A stretch of DNA of 64,000 nucleotides from an uncultured Bacteroidales bacterium (GTDB lineage: Bacteria > Bacteroidota > Bacteroidia > Bacteroidales > Paludibacteraceae): assembly GCA_902769535.1 (NCBI GenBank), contig CACXPH010000010.1, positions 50,515 through 114,514 on the forward strand, given 5' to 3'. Both the position numbers and the translations under genes were made by a program. This document shows positions 18,229 through 25,900 of this stretch, one piece after another; within the stretch, counting starts at the first letter, position 1, and every line of letters begins with the position of its first letter. The notes below the pieces were generated by a model. The model was given only the letters and a program-made list of their open reading frames with translations. It searched no databases and was not told the DNA's origin.

Positions 18229-19515
18229 ATGAAGGTCTTTTTATTCATATTAGCATTTGTCAGCACCTTTGCGGGACGTGTTATCGACCAAAAAGGCGAA
18301 CCGATTGCCTATGCGACGGTGTATCCGGAAATCGCTCCCGAGTGGGGCACCGCCACCAATAACGACGGTTTTTTTCGCTTTGACGCCAACCTCACCAAAG
18401 ACAGCCGTATTATCGTCAGTTATATCGGTTACGAGAAGAAGGTGGTGTTAGCCCAGACTCTGCAGACGGACTCCGTCATTGTACTCACCGAACAACCGAT
18501 AGCCCTCGAAGAGACGGTCGTAGCGGCTAAGGCAAGCAAGCAGCGCAACAAACGCAAACAGATGGCCTCCCTACTCCACGCCGTGTATGTGAAGCTCGAG
18601 GAGGAGTTCCCGGACAATAACGCGCAGTATCAAGTCGTGAGCGACGTGCGCATGAACTGCGGAGCAAATCGTGCCCTTGAGGCTAAGAATGCGGAAGGCA
18701 GCACGTGGGGCATGGAGCAGATGATCGCGAATATCGTCGTCCTCCCCGAGCAAGGTGCACAGGGACGCGACTCCGTGCAGTTCCAAGGCCGTTTCTGCAA
18801 GCGTTTCTTCGATGCCCGTAAACGTGCCGAGGCGGACTCTCTCCTTGCCGGTGACGCACTCGAGCGCATGGAGAAAAAGAGTGCCCCAAAAGGCACTCCC
18901 GCCAACATGCTGCGCCGTGCTGCTAACGCTGTGGATAGCGGTGTAGTCGTGCATTATGCCCTCTTTGCCATCGGTAACATGCGTTACGATTTCGAGCAAG
19001 CCATGACCGACACCAAACATTGGACGGTAAGTAACGAGTCGGAAGGAGAGACAGTACTCACGCACACGCGGACCGTCAGCCGCTACCTTGGGTGCTTCAA
19101 AATGACCTTCCAACGCCATTATATAGTGGACTCGCGCACGTACGCTGTGCGGCGATTCTCAGAACACGCGGAAGTCAAGGTCACCATTCCCTTCGGCATC
19201 AAGCTCAACCAAGACCAACTGCAGATGCTTAACCTTGTCAACATGAGCGAGCAGCAGATCGAGAAATTCCGACTCAAGAAACTACGCGGGAATATAGACC
19301 TCAACACCATCTACCAGCGCCAGGACGGGCATGTATATACGCTCGAGCGTAACATGATCTGCAACGCACATATCCTCGGTTCCAAGAACACAGAAATCCC
19401 GCTCATCATCAAAGCGACCCAACGTGTGACCGACCTGCAGACCCAAAACGTCAAACCCCTTCCCCGCTCTCAAATCACCCGCCGCCTCAAACGCGAGATC
19501 GTGGAGATTTATTAA
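18229..19515 (+). CDS. Exported protein with CarboxypepD-regulatory-like domain
   Basis: 428 residues. A short hydrophobic start (MKVFLFILAFVSTFA) acts as signal peptide and is followed at once by a carboxypeptidase-regulatory-like Ig fold: GRVIDQKGEPIAYATVYPE, NNDGFFRFDANL, IIVSYIGYEKK (residues ~16-95), the module that begins many Bacteroidota TonB-linked and surface proteins. The remaining ~330 residues are unassigned and have no plug or barrel motifs of a full TonB receptor. It may be an outer-membrane-associated protein. It stands alone between hppA (divergent) and the tRNA-Gly/rnpB unit. Confidence 0.72.
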   Translation: MKVFLFILAFVSTFAGRVIDQKGEPIAYATVYPEIAPEWGTATNNDGFFRFDANLTKDSRIIVSYIGYEKKVVLAQTLQTDSVIVLTEQPIALEETVVAAKASKQRNKRKQMASLLHAVYVKLEEEFPDNNAQYQVVSDVRMNCGANRALEAKNAEGSTWGMEQMIANIVVLPEQGAQGRDSVQFQGRFCKRFFDARKRAEADSLLAGDALERMEKKSAPKGTPANMLRRAANAVDSGVVVHYALFAIGNMRYDFEQAMTDTKHWTVSNESEGETVLTHTRTVSRYLGCFKMTFQRHYIVDSRTYAVRRFSEHAEVKVTIPFGIKLNQDQLQMLNLVNMSEQQIEKFRLKKLRGNIDLNTIYQRQDGHVYTLERNMICNAHILGSKNTEIPLIIKATQRVTDLQTQNVKPLPRSQITRRLKREIVEIY

Positions 19516-19529
19516 ATTATGCAAAATAA

Positions 19530-19561
19530 TTTGCATATATAAAAAAAATATTGTAATTTTG
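19530..19561 (+). promoter_or_regulatory. Promoter of tRNA-Gly and rnpB
   Basis: TTTG (19530-19533), 20-base spacer beginning catatataa, TAATTTTG (19554-19561), about 10 bases before the tRNA. Confidence 0.8.
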
Positions 19562-19571
19562 TGCCCGAATT

Positions 19572-19642
19572 GCGGTGTTAGCACATCGGTAGTGCATCGG
19601 CTTCCCAAGCCGAGGAGGCGGGTTCGATTCCCGTACACCGCT
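19572..19642 (+). tRNA. tRNA-Gly (CCC)
   Basis: Cloverleaf with acceptor GCGGTGT / ACACCGC, anticodon stem TCGGC/GCCGA with loop TTCCCAA (anticodon CCC), T arm CGGGTTCGATTCCCG. No encoded CCA. It lies 3 bases upstream of rnpB, so both are probably cut from one transcript. Confidence 0.93.
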
Positions 19643-19645
19643 CTT

Positions 19646-19956
19646 AAGTAGGTCGGTCTGCCGCTGCGCAGGGAAAGAAAAGCATACGTGCTTTAATCTC
19701 ATTCGCAGAGGAAAGTCCGGGCAGCAAAGAGCACCACAACGGTTAACGGCCGTCAGGCAGCGATGTTTGGTCACTACTACAGAGACGAGTAATGTGAAAC
19801 GAGTACACTGTGGGCTGCAATTCCAAGTAAACCGACGTTTGAGCGCTGCTCGCGTGAGTCGGAGGGTAGGAAGCGAGAGAAGCACGTGGTAACATGCGAC
19901 TCGAGATTAATGGCAGACGCCCGTAAGGGTACAGAACCCGGCTTATAGACCTACTT
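19646..19956 (+). ncRNA. rnpB: RNase P RNA
   Basis: The catalytic RNA of RNase P. Hallmarks: GAGGAAAGTCCGGGC near the 5' end (CR I), ACAGAACCCGGCTTATAG near the 3' end (CR V), and the P1 helix AAGTAGGTC (19646-19654) pairing with GACCTACTT (19948-19956). It is co-transcribed with the tRNA-Gly it would process. Confidence 0.95.
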
Positions 19957-19967
19957 TATTTTTGACC

Positions 19968-21284
19968 ATGAAGAAATTTTCCCAAATAGTACGATTTATA
20001 CGCTACGATATGTGGCGACGGACGACGACGGAGTTAGATACGTGGTACAAACGGCTCGGCTACCGTATTATCCGCACGATCGTGCTGGTGGTTCGCGGTT
20101 TCACGAGCAAGAACCTCAATGACACCGCCAAGGCCCTCACCTTCTCTCTTATCTTTGCTGTCGTACCGATTTTGGCGATGGTGGTAGCCGTTGCTAAAGG
20201 GTTCGGCGTAGCGGACATCATTGAGAAGCAACTCAACGCCTCGTTCTTAGGCGAGACAAATATGGTGCCGACCATCATGGCGATGGTAGAAAGATACCTG
20301 GAAACGGCACAAGGCGGCGTGTTTATCGGAATCGGCATTCTTATCCTGCTGTGGGCGGTGTATTCGTTCTTTCAGTCTGTGGAAACCGCATTTAACCGCA
20401 TCTGGAACGTCAAGAAATCACGTTCTATCCTCCGTCAGGCGACCACTTACATCGCTATCGTGGTTCTCATCCCTGTGCTAATCGTTTGTTCGGCCGGTCT
20501 GAATATCTTCGTTCGCTCGACGGTAGAAAGTGCCATTCAAGCTACCGCATTCTTAGAGTTTCTCCAGACAGGTGGCGTGAAATTCCTGCAATTCTTGATG
20601 TGCTGGTTGCTCTTCACGGTCATGTACATCGCCGTACCGAACACCAAAGTGCGCTTTATGAGTGCACTCATACCGGGTATCCTCATGGGCACTTTGTTCC
20701 AGTTACTGCAGATGCTCTCCGTCTATTTGATAGCCCTCTTAAGCCGCACGAGTATCGTGTATGGAGCATTTGCGACGATACCTATCTTGATGACCTGGTT
20801 GCAATACACGAGTCTGCTCATCCTTATCGGTGCGCAGATGTCTTACGCCATCCAGAACAACGAGGAATTCGAGTACGAGCAAGACCTGAACACGATGTCC
20901 AGACGCTATAAAGACTTCATTATGCTCTATCTGCTCTCGACAATTATTAAGCGTTTTGAGGCAGACGAAGCACCTCTCACGGCGCACGAACTTGCCATTC
21001 GCGACCATTTACCTATCCGATTAGTCAACCGTTTGTTAGGACGTATGGTGGAGACAGGTATCCTGCGCGAGGTGTATAATGAAGGAGATGAAGACAAGTG
21101 CTATCAGCCCGCGTTAGACACGCATAAAATTAGCGTGGGCATGGTTATGGAGCGCATTGATGCACAAGGAACGGAACTCTTCCTGCAAGCTCCATCACCT
21201 GAAATGCAGTCCTTCTGGGAGAGTTACACCAAAGTCAAAGAGACGAATAAAACATTGAACCAAATATTAGTGAACGAATTATGA
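19968..21284 (+). CDS. YihY/virulence factor BrkB family membrane protein
   Basis: About 438 residues from the ATG at 19968; a TTG two codons earlier is also in frame. Six hydrophobic segments between residues ~45 and 295 (for example FSLIFAVVPILAMVVAVA, GVFIGIGILILLWAVYSFFQ, LLILIGAQMSYAI) fit the YihY family, once wrongly named RNase BN; its function is unsettled, with a role in envelope lipid transport proposed for relatives. The C-terminal ~130 residues form a soluble, winged-helix-like tail (ELAIRDHLPIRLVNRLLGRMVETGIL). It lies 11 bases after rnpB and overlaps the amylase gene by 4 bases. Confidence 0.88.
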   Translation: MKKFSQIVRFIRYDMWRRTTTELDTWYKRLGYRIIRTIVLVVRGFTSKNLNDTAKALTFSLIFAVVPILAMVVAVAKGFGVADIIEKQLNASFLGETNMVPTIMAMVERYLETAQGGVFIGIGILILLWAVYSFFQSVETAFNRIWNVKKSRSILRQATTYIAIVVLIPVLIVCSAGLNIFVRSTVESAIQATAFLEFLQTGGVKFLQFLMCWLLFTVMYIAVPNTKVRFMSALIPGILMGTLFQLLQMLSVYLIALLSRTSIVYGAFATIPILMTWLQYTSLLILIGAQMSYAIQNNEEFEYEQDLNTMSRRYKDFIMLYLLSTIIKRFEADEAPLTAHELAIRDHLPIRLVNRLLGRMVETGILREVYNEGDEDKCYQPALDTHKISVGMVMERIDAQGTELFLQAPSPEMQSFWESYTKVKETNKTLNQILVNEL

Positions 21285-23134
21285 AAAAACACAGTTTTGT
21301 ATTGGCAGCCGTTCTGCTTATAGGTCAATTGGCTTTTGCGGCACCGAAGATTGAACAAGTGGAACCGCTGTGCTGGTGGACCAACATGAACACACCGCTG
21401 ACGGTGATGTTCCACGGTCAAGACCTTAAAGATGCACAAGTGAGCGTACAACAAGTGCTGAACGGTAAACTCATGCGTGGCGAGTGTCACGGCTTAGTGG
21501 TCCGCGGTCAGCATAATGCCGAGAGCCCGAATTACCTGTTTGTGGACTTTGGTGTATTCCAGGCAGGTACCTATCGTATCACGCTTAAGAAAGGCAAAAA
21601 CAAAGTGACCTATGACTATGTCATAGCAGAGCGTCGTAAAGGTAGCCGCGAGCGTCAGAGTTTCGATGCGTCAGACGTTGTGTACCTGATCATGAGCGAC
21701 CGGTTCGTGGACGGGGACGCTACGAACAACAGCACAGCTAACACCCGCGAGAAAGCCGATAAGAGCAATGTGAACGGTCGTTTCGGTGGTGACATCCAGG
21801 GCATTATCAACAGTTTCGATCATATCGTCAAGTTAGGTTGTACGGCTATCTGGCCGACGCCGATGTTAGGAGATGACGAAGCGGCTTGGTCTTATCACGG
21901 CTACGCTTGCTCGGACTACTATCACATCGACCCGCGTTACGGCTCCAACTCCAAATACGTGGAGATGGTACAGAAAGCCCACGAGAAAGGTCTCAAGATC
22001 CTCATGGATATGGTACCGAACCACTGTGGCGCAGCACACTGGTGGATGAAAGATCTGCCGTACCAAAACTGGATTAATCAGTTCCCGCAGTTCACCAACA
22101 CCAATAACTGCTTCACGGCGAACTACGACATCAACGCGTCCCAATATGACCGTCAGCTCTCTAACCGCGGTTGGTTTGACAGTCCGATGCCCGACATGAA
22201 CCTCGAGAATCCCGACCTGCTCAAGTACTTCCAGCAGTGGGCCATCTGGTGGGTTGAATACGCGAACCTCGACGGTCTGCGCGTGGACACCTATCCGTAT
22301 ATCGAGAAGATCCCGGGCAGCGAATGGCTCGCAGCTATCCGTGCTGAGTACCCGAACCTCAACATTGTTGGTGAGTGCTGGACACGTCCGGCTCCGGCTG
22401 TTGCTTACTGGCAGAGCGGTACGCAAAACTTCGACGGTTTTGACAGTAACCTACCCTGCGTCATGGACTTCCCGACCGAAGAGGCTATTCGTCAGGCGCT
22501 CGAGAACGACGGTAACTACTGGGGTGGCGGACTGACACGCGTCTATGATGCCCTCACCATGGATTATATGTACGGCGACGTGAACAACCTGCTGACCTTC
22601 CTAGGCAACCACGACATGGGTCGTATCACGGACGTTGTGAAAGACAAAGACCCACGTCGTGTGAAGTTAGCGTACGTGCTGCTGGCTACCATGCGTGGTA
22701 TTCCACAAGTCCTTTACGGCGACGAGTACGCGATGACCTCCAAGAACAAAGACAACCCGAATGATCACTCGTATCTGCGTGCACCGCTGCCCCTAGGCAA
22801 CCAAGTAACACCGGAGATGCAGGATATGTTCGATTTCCAAAGCAAGCTCTTCAACTGGCGTAAAGGAGAGAAAGTGCTGCATTACGGTAAGACCATGCAT
22901 TTCATGGCACGTAACAACACCTACGCTTTCTTCCGTTACAATGACGAAGAGGCAGTATTCGTATTCGCCAACGCCTCGGACGAGCCGCGTAGAGTGCCGA
23001 TCGAGACCTACGAAGAGATCCTCAGCCAGTACAATCCTGTCGGCATCGACCCGCTGACCGGTGAGTCCATCGACTTAGGTCAGGCTATGGAAGCCAAGGA
23101 ACTGAGCACTATCATCGTTAAACTGACTAGATAA
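21281..23134 (+). CDS. Exported GH13 alpha-amylase (neopullulanase/SusA-like)
   Basis: 617 residues: signal peptide (MKKHSFVLAAVLLIGQLAFA), an N-terminal beta-sandwich (~22-115, PKIEQVEPLCWWTNMNTPL) as in neopullulanases and cyclomaltodextrinases, then the GH13 barrel. Catalytic residues are visible: nucleophile Asp in DGLRVDTYP, acid/base Glu in NIVGECW, transition-state Asp in FLGNHDMGR. It is probably periplasmic and acts on imported malto-oligosaccharides like SusA. There is no SusC/SusD pair in the window, so it is not within a typical Sus locus. Coupled by ATGA overlap to the YihY gene, which is an odd partner. Confidence 0.9.
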   Translation: MKKHSFVLAAVLLIGQLAFAAPKIEQVEPLCWWTNMNTPLTVMFHGQDLKDAQVSVQQVLNGKLMRGECHGLVVRGQHNAESPNYLFVDFGVFQAGTYRITLKKGKNKVTYDYVIAERRKGSRERQSFDASDVVYLIMSDRFVDGDATNNSTANTREKADKSNVNGRFGGDIQGIINSFDHIVKLGCTAIWPTPMLGDDEAAWSYHGYACSDYYHIDPRYGSNSKYVEMVQKAHEKGLKILMDMVPNHCGAAHWWMKDLPYQNWINQFPQFTNTNNCFTANYDINASQYDRQLSNRGWFDSPMPDMNLENPDLLKYFQQWAIWWVEYANLDGLRVDTYPYIEKIPGSEWLAAIRAEYPNLNIVGECWTRPAPAVAYWQSGTQNFDGFDSNLPCVMDFPTEEAIRQALENDGNYWGGGLTRVYDALTMDYMYGDVNNLLTFLGNHDMGRITDVVKDKDPRRVKLAYVLLATMRGIPQVLYGDEYAMTSKNKDNPNDHSYLRAPLPLGNQVTPEMQDMFDFQSKLFNWRKGEKVLHYGKTMHFMARNNTYAFFRYNDEEAVFVFANASDEPRRVPIETYEEILSQYNPVGIDPLTGESIDLGQAMEAKELSTIIVKLTR

Positions 23135-23325
23135 TGACAAATCACAAATCACCAATAGAAAAGACGTGTCCGCGATGCGGAGCGTCTTTTCTTTGTACTC
23201 ACGATGAACTCTGTCAATGTGTAGGCGTGCCGCTAAACGAAAAAGCGCGCGCATACTTGCGCACGCATTATAAAGATTGCTTATGCAGGGCTTGCTTACT
23301 GCAAGTGAGCCGCGAAATGCAATAG
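23134..23325 (+). CDS. Small cysteine-rich CWC-type protein
   Basis: 63 residues with eight cysteines: KTCPRCGASFLCTHDELCQC, then LRTHYKDCLCRACL. The spacing fits the Cys-rich_CWC family of small, probably metal-binding proteins of unknown role. Its start shares one base with the amylase stop (TAATG). Its first ten codons (TNHKSPIE) are a tandem 7-bp array. Its last 30 bases run antisense to the 3' end of btuF, so the two genes overlap tail to tail. As I recall, such proteins are often found next to B12 uptake genes in Bacteroidota; that would fit its position here. Confidence 0.8.
   Translation: MTNHKSPIEKTCPRCGASFLCTHDELCQCVGVPLNEKARAYLRTHYKDCLCRACLLQVSREMQ
23137..23157. repeat. Heptamer array at start of the CWC gene
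   Basis: ACAAATC, ACAAATC, ACCAATA: three 7-bp units directly after the ATG, read in frame. Confidence 0.7.
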
Positions 23326-24348
23326 ACTATCGGGGGCGTTATTCAGCATATGAATTACGTCCTCGAGCATTTCTTCGGGGTGCACTACCCCACGCTCCCA
23401 GAAATTATTCGCACCGGAAGGCTTGGTTTGTTTGCGCCAGTTATAGACGCGACCGTCTTGGTAAGCCTTGAACCAGGTGTGTTTCTCATCCATCTCCGCC
23501 AGTTCAGCCAAGGTATTACCGTTCGCACCAACCCATACATCCGCTTCGTGGAAATAACGAATCGTCTCTTCGATGGTCAGCGGGATTGAGGTCTCACGCT
23601 CGTCCTCGTAGAAGGGATAGTCCGCACCGGCATCCTTGAAGAGGTACGCCAGGTAGTTCTTGCCACTCGGCACATACCAGGTACCTCTAAAATTATTGCC
23701 GGACATAATTTTAGGGGATTGATGATTTATGATTGTAGATTGAAGATTTTTAAACTCCTCATACTTCTCCTCCACTTCCGCGAAGACGGAGTCGGCTTGG
23801 TGCAGACGACCGGTGAGGGCACCGAGGACACGAATCCACTCGGCACGCGCTAAAGGCGAACCTTCCTGCCACTCGTTGATATAGATAGTAGGAATACCGA
23901 GTTTCTCCAGCCGCACGGCTTCAAGGTTGTCGTACTGACCGTAGTTAACCGCCAGCAACATATCTAGCCCGGCTTGTAAAGCTCGCTCTGCCGATGGTTT
24001 CATCGAGTCACCCAAGTCTATCTCATCGCCTTTGACCGGCGTGTAGATCAGTTCAGGATTACACACGGCAACCAAGCAATCCATCGCATCGAGGGCATAG
24101 AGAAAACCCACCTGCACAGTGCTCATGGTGCCTAACCGACGCAGCGGTTCACGCACACAGAGACGCTTGTAGGGTTGGAAGACCTCTACGACCGTACCGC
24201 TGTCGGTCTGGGTTATCTGAAAGCCCGTCGCGTACTTGTTCCCTGCCGGTACAGAGCTCTGCTCCGTAGGCTGTTTGGCACAGCCCACGAAGCAAAGCAG
24301 CAGTACATTAAAGCTCAGTACCCAGAATATTGAATACCTTCTCACCAC
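23296..24348 (-). CDS. btuF: BtuF-like cobalamin ABC transporter substrate-binding lipoprotein
   Basis: 350 residues from a GTG start. A lipoprotein signal (SFNVLLLCFVGC) precedes a periplasmic binding protein of the BtuF/FhuD type: LRRLGTMSTVQVGFLYALDAMDCLVAV, LGIPTIYINEW, DVWVGANGN. It would bind B12 in the periplasm for a BtuCD importer, which is not in this window. The first 41 bases overlap the end of the upstream DUF4465 gene. A stretch near residue 200 (NLQSTIINHQSPKI) is encoded by a five-unit heptamer array and probably forms a surface insertion. Fourth gene under the cobalamin riboswitch. Confidence 0.85.
   Translation of the reverse strand: MVRRYSIFWVLSFNVLLLCFVGCAKQPTEQSSVPAGNKYATGFQITQTDSGTVVEVFQPYKRLCVREPLRRLGTMSTVQVGFLYALDAMDCLVAVCNPELIYTPVKGDEIDLGDSMKPSAERALQAGLDMLLAVNYGQYDNLEAVRLEKLGIPTIYINEWQEGSPLARAEWIRVLGALTGRLHQADSVFAEVEEKYEEFKNLQSTIINHQSPKIMSGNNFRGTWYVPSGKNYLAYLFKDAGADYPFYEDERETSIPLTIEETIRYFHEADVWVGANGNTLAELAEMDEKHTWFKAYQDGRVYNWRKQTKPSGANNFWERGVVHPEEMLEDVIHMLNNAPDSLLHFAAHLQ
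23714..23748. repeat. Heptamer array inside btuF
   Basis: Five 7-bp units of the form NNNGATT (GGGGATT, GATGATT, TATGATT, GTAGATT, GAAGATT), read in frame in btuF. Confidence 0.8.
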
Positions 24349-25843
24349 GGATAATCACTACTTGACCGTTGCGAATTACTTTGACAGCCTTGATAGCAGC
24401 ATTGGTATTCTCAATACCCTCACGAACCGGGAACTCGGCCATAGCCGGTGCTACATAACCTTCCGGCATTGCTGCACCGAAGTTATCCATTGCGAAGTAA
24501 GCCGGTGTGTTCATTCCCCAATCACCCGTGTCGCTACTGCTCATGGTGAAGGTGAGAGCATCCATCTCACCGAATTGAGTCAGGTCCACATAGGTCCACT
24601 GGTTGATATACTTACCGTCCTTAGCCAGGTCAACTACTACTTGGGTATCGATACCATCGCCATTCAGGTAACCGTTGATGGTCAGCTTGAACCAGTCGGT
24701 GTGGCCAAAGGCTTTTGCGAAGCCGTCACCGTTGACCATCGAGTTGACAGCATAAGCGGTGTTGTTGATCCAGAAGCCCGGAACGACTTGTGCTGCAAAA
24801 GTAACAGTGTCAGAACCATAGTAGTTCATGTTCCAAACAACGAAGTTGTTGCCCTCGTAAGCACCACCCGATGCAGAATGATAAGCATCTTGCAGGCCCT
24901 CGAAGGTGTTCGCCGTCTGGTTCGAAACAGTGAATGCCGAATAGTAGTCGCTTCCGTAACCATTGTCATAATAGGTTTGGAAATTGTAGGTTCCGCTGGT
25001 CCAGTTGTTCCAACCGAGAACAGGAGCGTCAGCACCTTGCCATACAGTGTCAGCCTTAGCCAGCGTGATATCCTCGAAGCCGGCAACTACCTCCGGACGG
25101 GAGATCTTCAAGCCATCCAGTGCAAAATAGAGTGCGGTGTTGGAACCCCAATCACCTACGTCACTCGTCTTCATCGTGAAACGCAGACCGTAAACCTGGC
25201 CCAGCGCGGTCAGGTCACATTTCTCCCATCCCTTGTTGAGCGTCCAGTCTGCCTCGTTGGCACTGCGGTAGTCAGCCAAGAAGAAGGTTACTTGCTTACC
25301 TTCAATCGCCTCACCGGAAGCATCGAGACCTTCGATAATAACTACGAGGCTGTCACCGGCAGCAAAGGTATGACCTGCGCCACCAACCGTTACGTTGTGC
25401 AAAGCCCACGCCTCGTTGCAGAAATAAATCTCCTCAGCCTGCCAAGGATCGTTGTCGGTAGTGAAATACACATCACAAGGCGAAACCGGGCCCATACCTT
25501 CCATCGCATAAGCGATAATGTACGGAGTTCCCTTACCTGCCAATCCACCACCGGCTGCACAACGGAATTGGTCGGTCATGCCGGTGTAGGCAGTGTCGGT
25601 ACAGCTTGCCAGTGAAAAACCGTACCAGAAGTCCCAATCTGCCATTGCGTCATGGAAGAACGAAAATCCCTGGAAATCAATGGTAGCGTAGTCATCCTCG
25701 TTGTACACACCGTCCCAAACGCCATTGGCGTCATACACGGGAGTTGCCGGGTTCAACGGATGAGCCACATCCAAGGTCAGCGTCTTAGCCTGCATAGTGC
25801 AAGCCAGTGCTACTGCTCCAAAAAGTAGAAATAATTTCTTCAT
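24308..25843 (-). CDS. Secreted DUF4465 protein, tandem domains, BtuH-like with T9SS-type tail
   Basis: 511 residues with signal peptide (MKKLFLLFGAVALACTMQA). Two homologous halves are visible (about 25-245 and 250-465); each has ATIDFQGFSFFHDA or APVLGWNNWTSGTYNF early and the signature DVGDWGSNTALYFALDGL or DTGDWGMNTPAYFAMDNF at the end. This matches DUF4465, the domain I associate with the Bacteroides B12-binding surface protein BtuH. The last ~35 residues (VKVIRNGQVVIIRGEKVF, then NILGTEL) look like a type IX secretion C-terminal sorting tail, and a T9SS plug gene lies at 57 kb. Role in surface capture of B12 is inferred from context. Confidence 0.8.
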   Translation of the reverse strand: MKKLFLLFGAVALACTMQAKTLTLDVAHPLNPATPVYDANGVWDGVYNEDDYATIDFQGFSFFHDAMADWDFWYGFSLASCTDTAYTGMTDQFRCAAGGGLAGKGTPYIIAYAMEGMGPVSPCDVYFTTDNDPWQAEEIYFCNEAWALHNVTVGGAGHTFAAGDSLVVIIEGLDASGEAIEGKQVTFFLADYRSANEADWTLNKGWEKCDLTALGQVYGLRFTMKTSDVGDWGSNTALYFALDGLKISRPEVVAGFEDITLAKADTVWQGADAPVLGWNNWTSGTYNFQTYYDNGYGSDYYSAFTVSNQTANTFEGLQDAYHSASGGAYEGNNFVVWNMNYYGSDTVTFAAQVVPGFWINNTAYAVNSMVNGDGFAKAFGHTDWFKLTINGYLNGDGIDTQVVVDLAKDGKYINQWTYVDLTQFGEMDALTFTMSSSDTGDWGMNTPAYFAMDNFGAAMPEGYVAPAMAEFPVREGIENTNAAIKAVKVIRNGQVVIIRGEKVFNILGTEL

Positions 25844-25900
25844 TTTGTTTGTTGTTTTAATTGTTAATAAATATGTTAATATAAAAAAGTGTTGTTGGCA

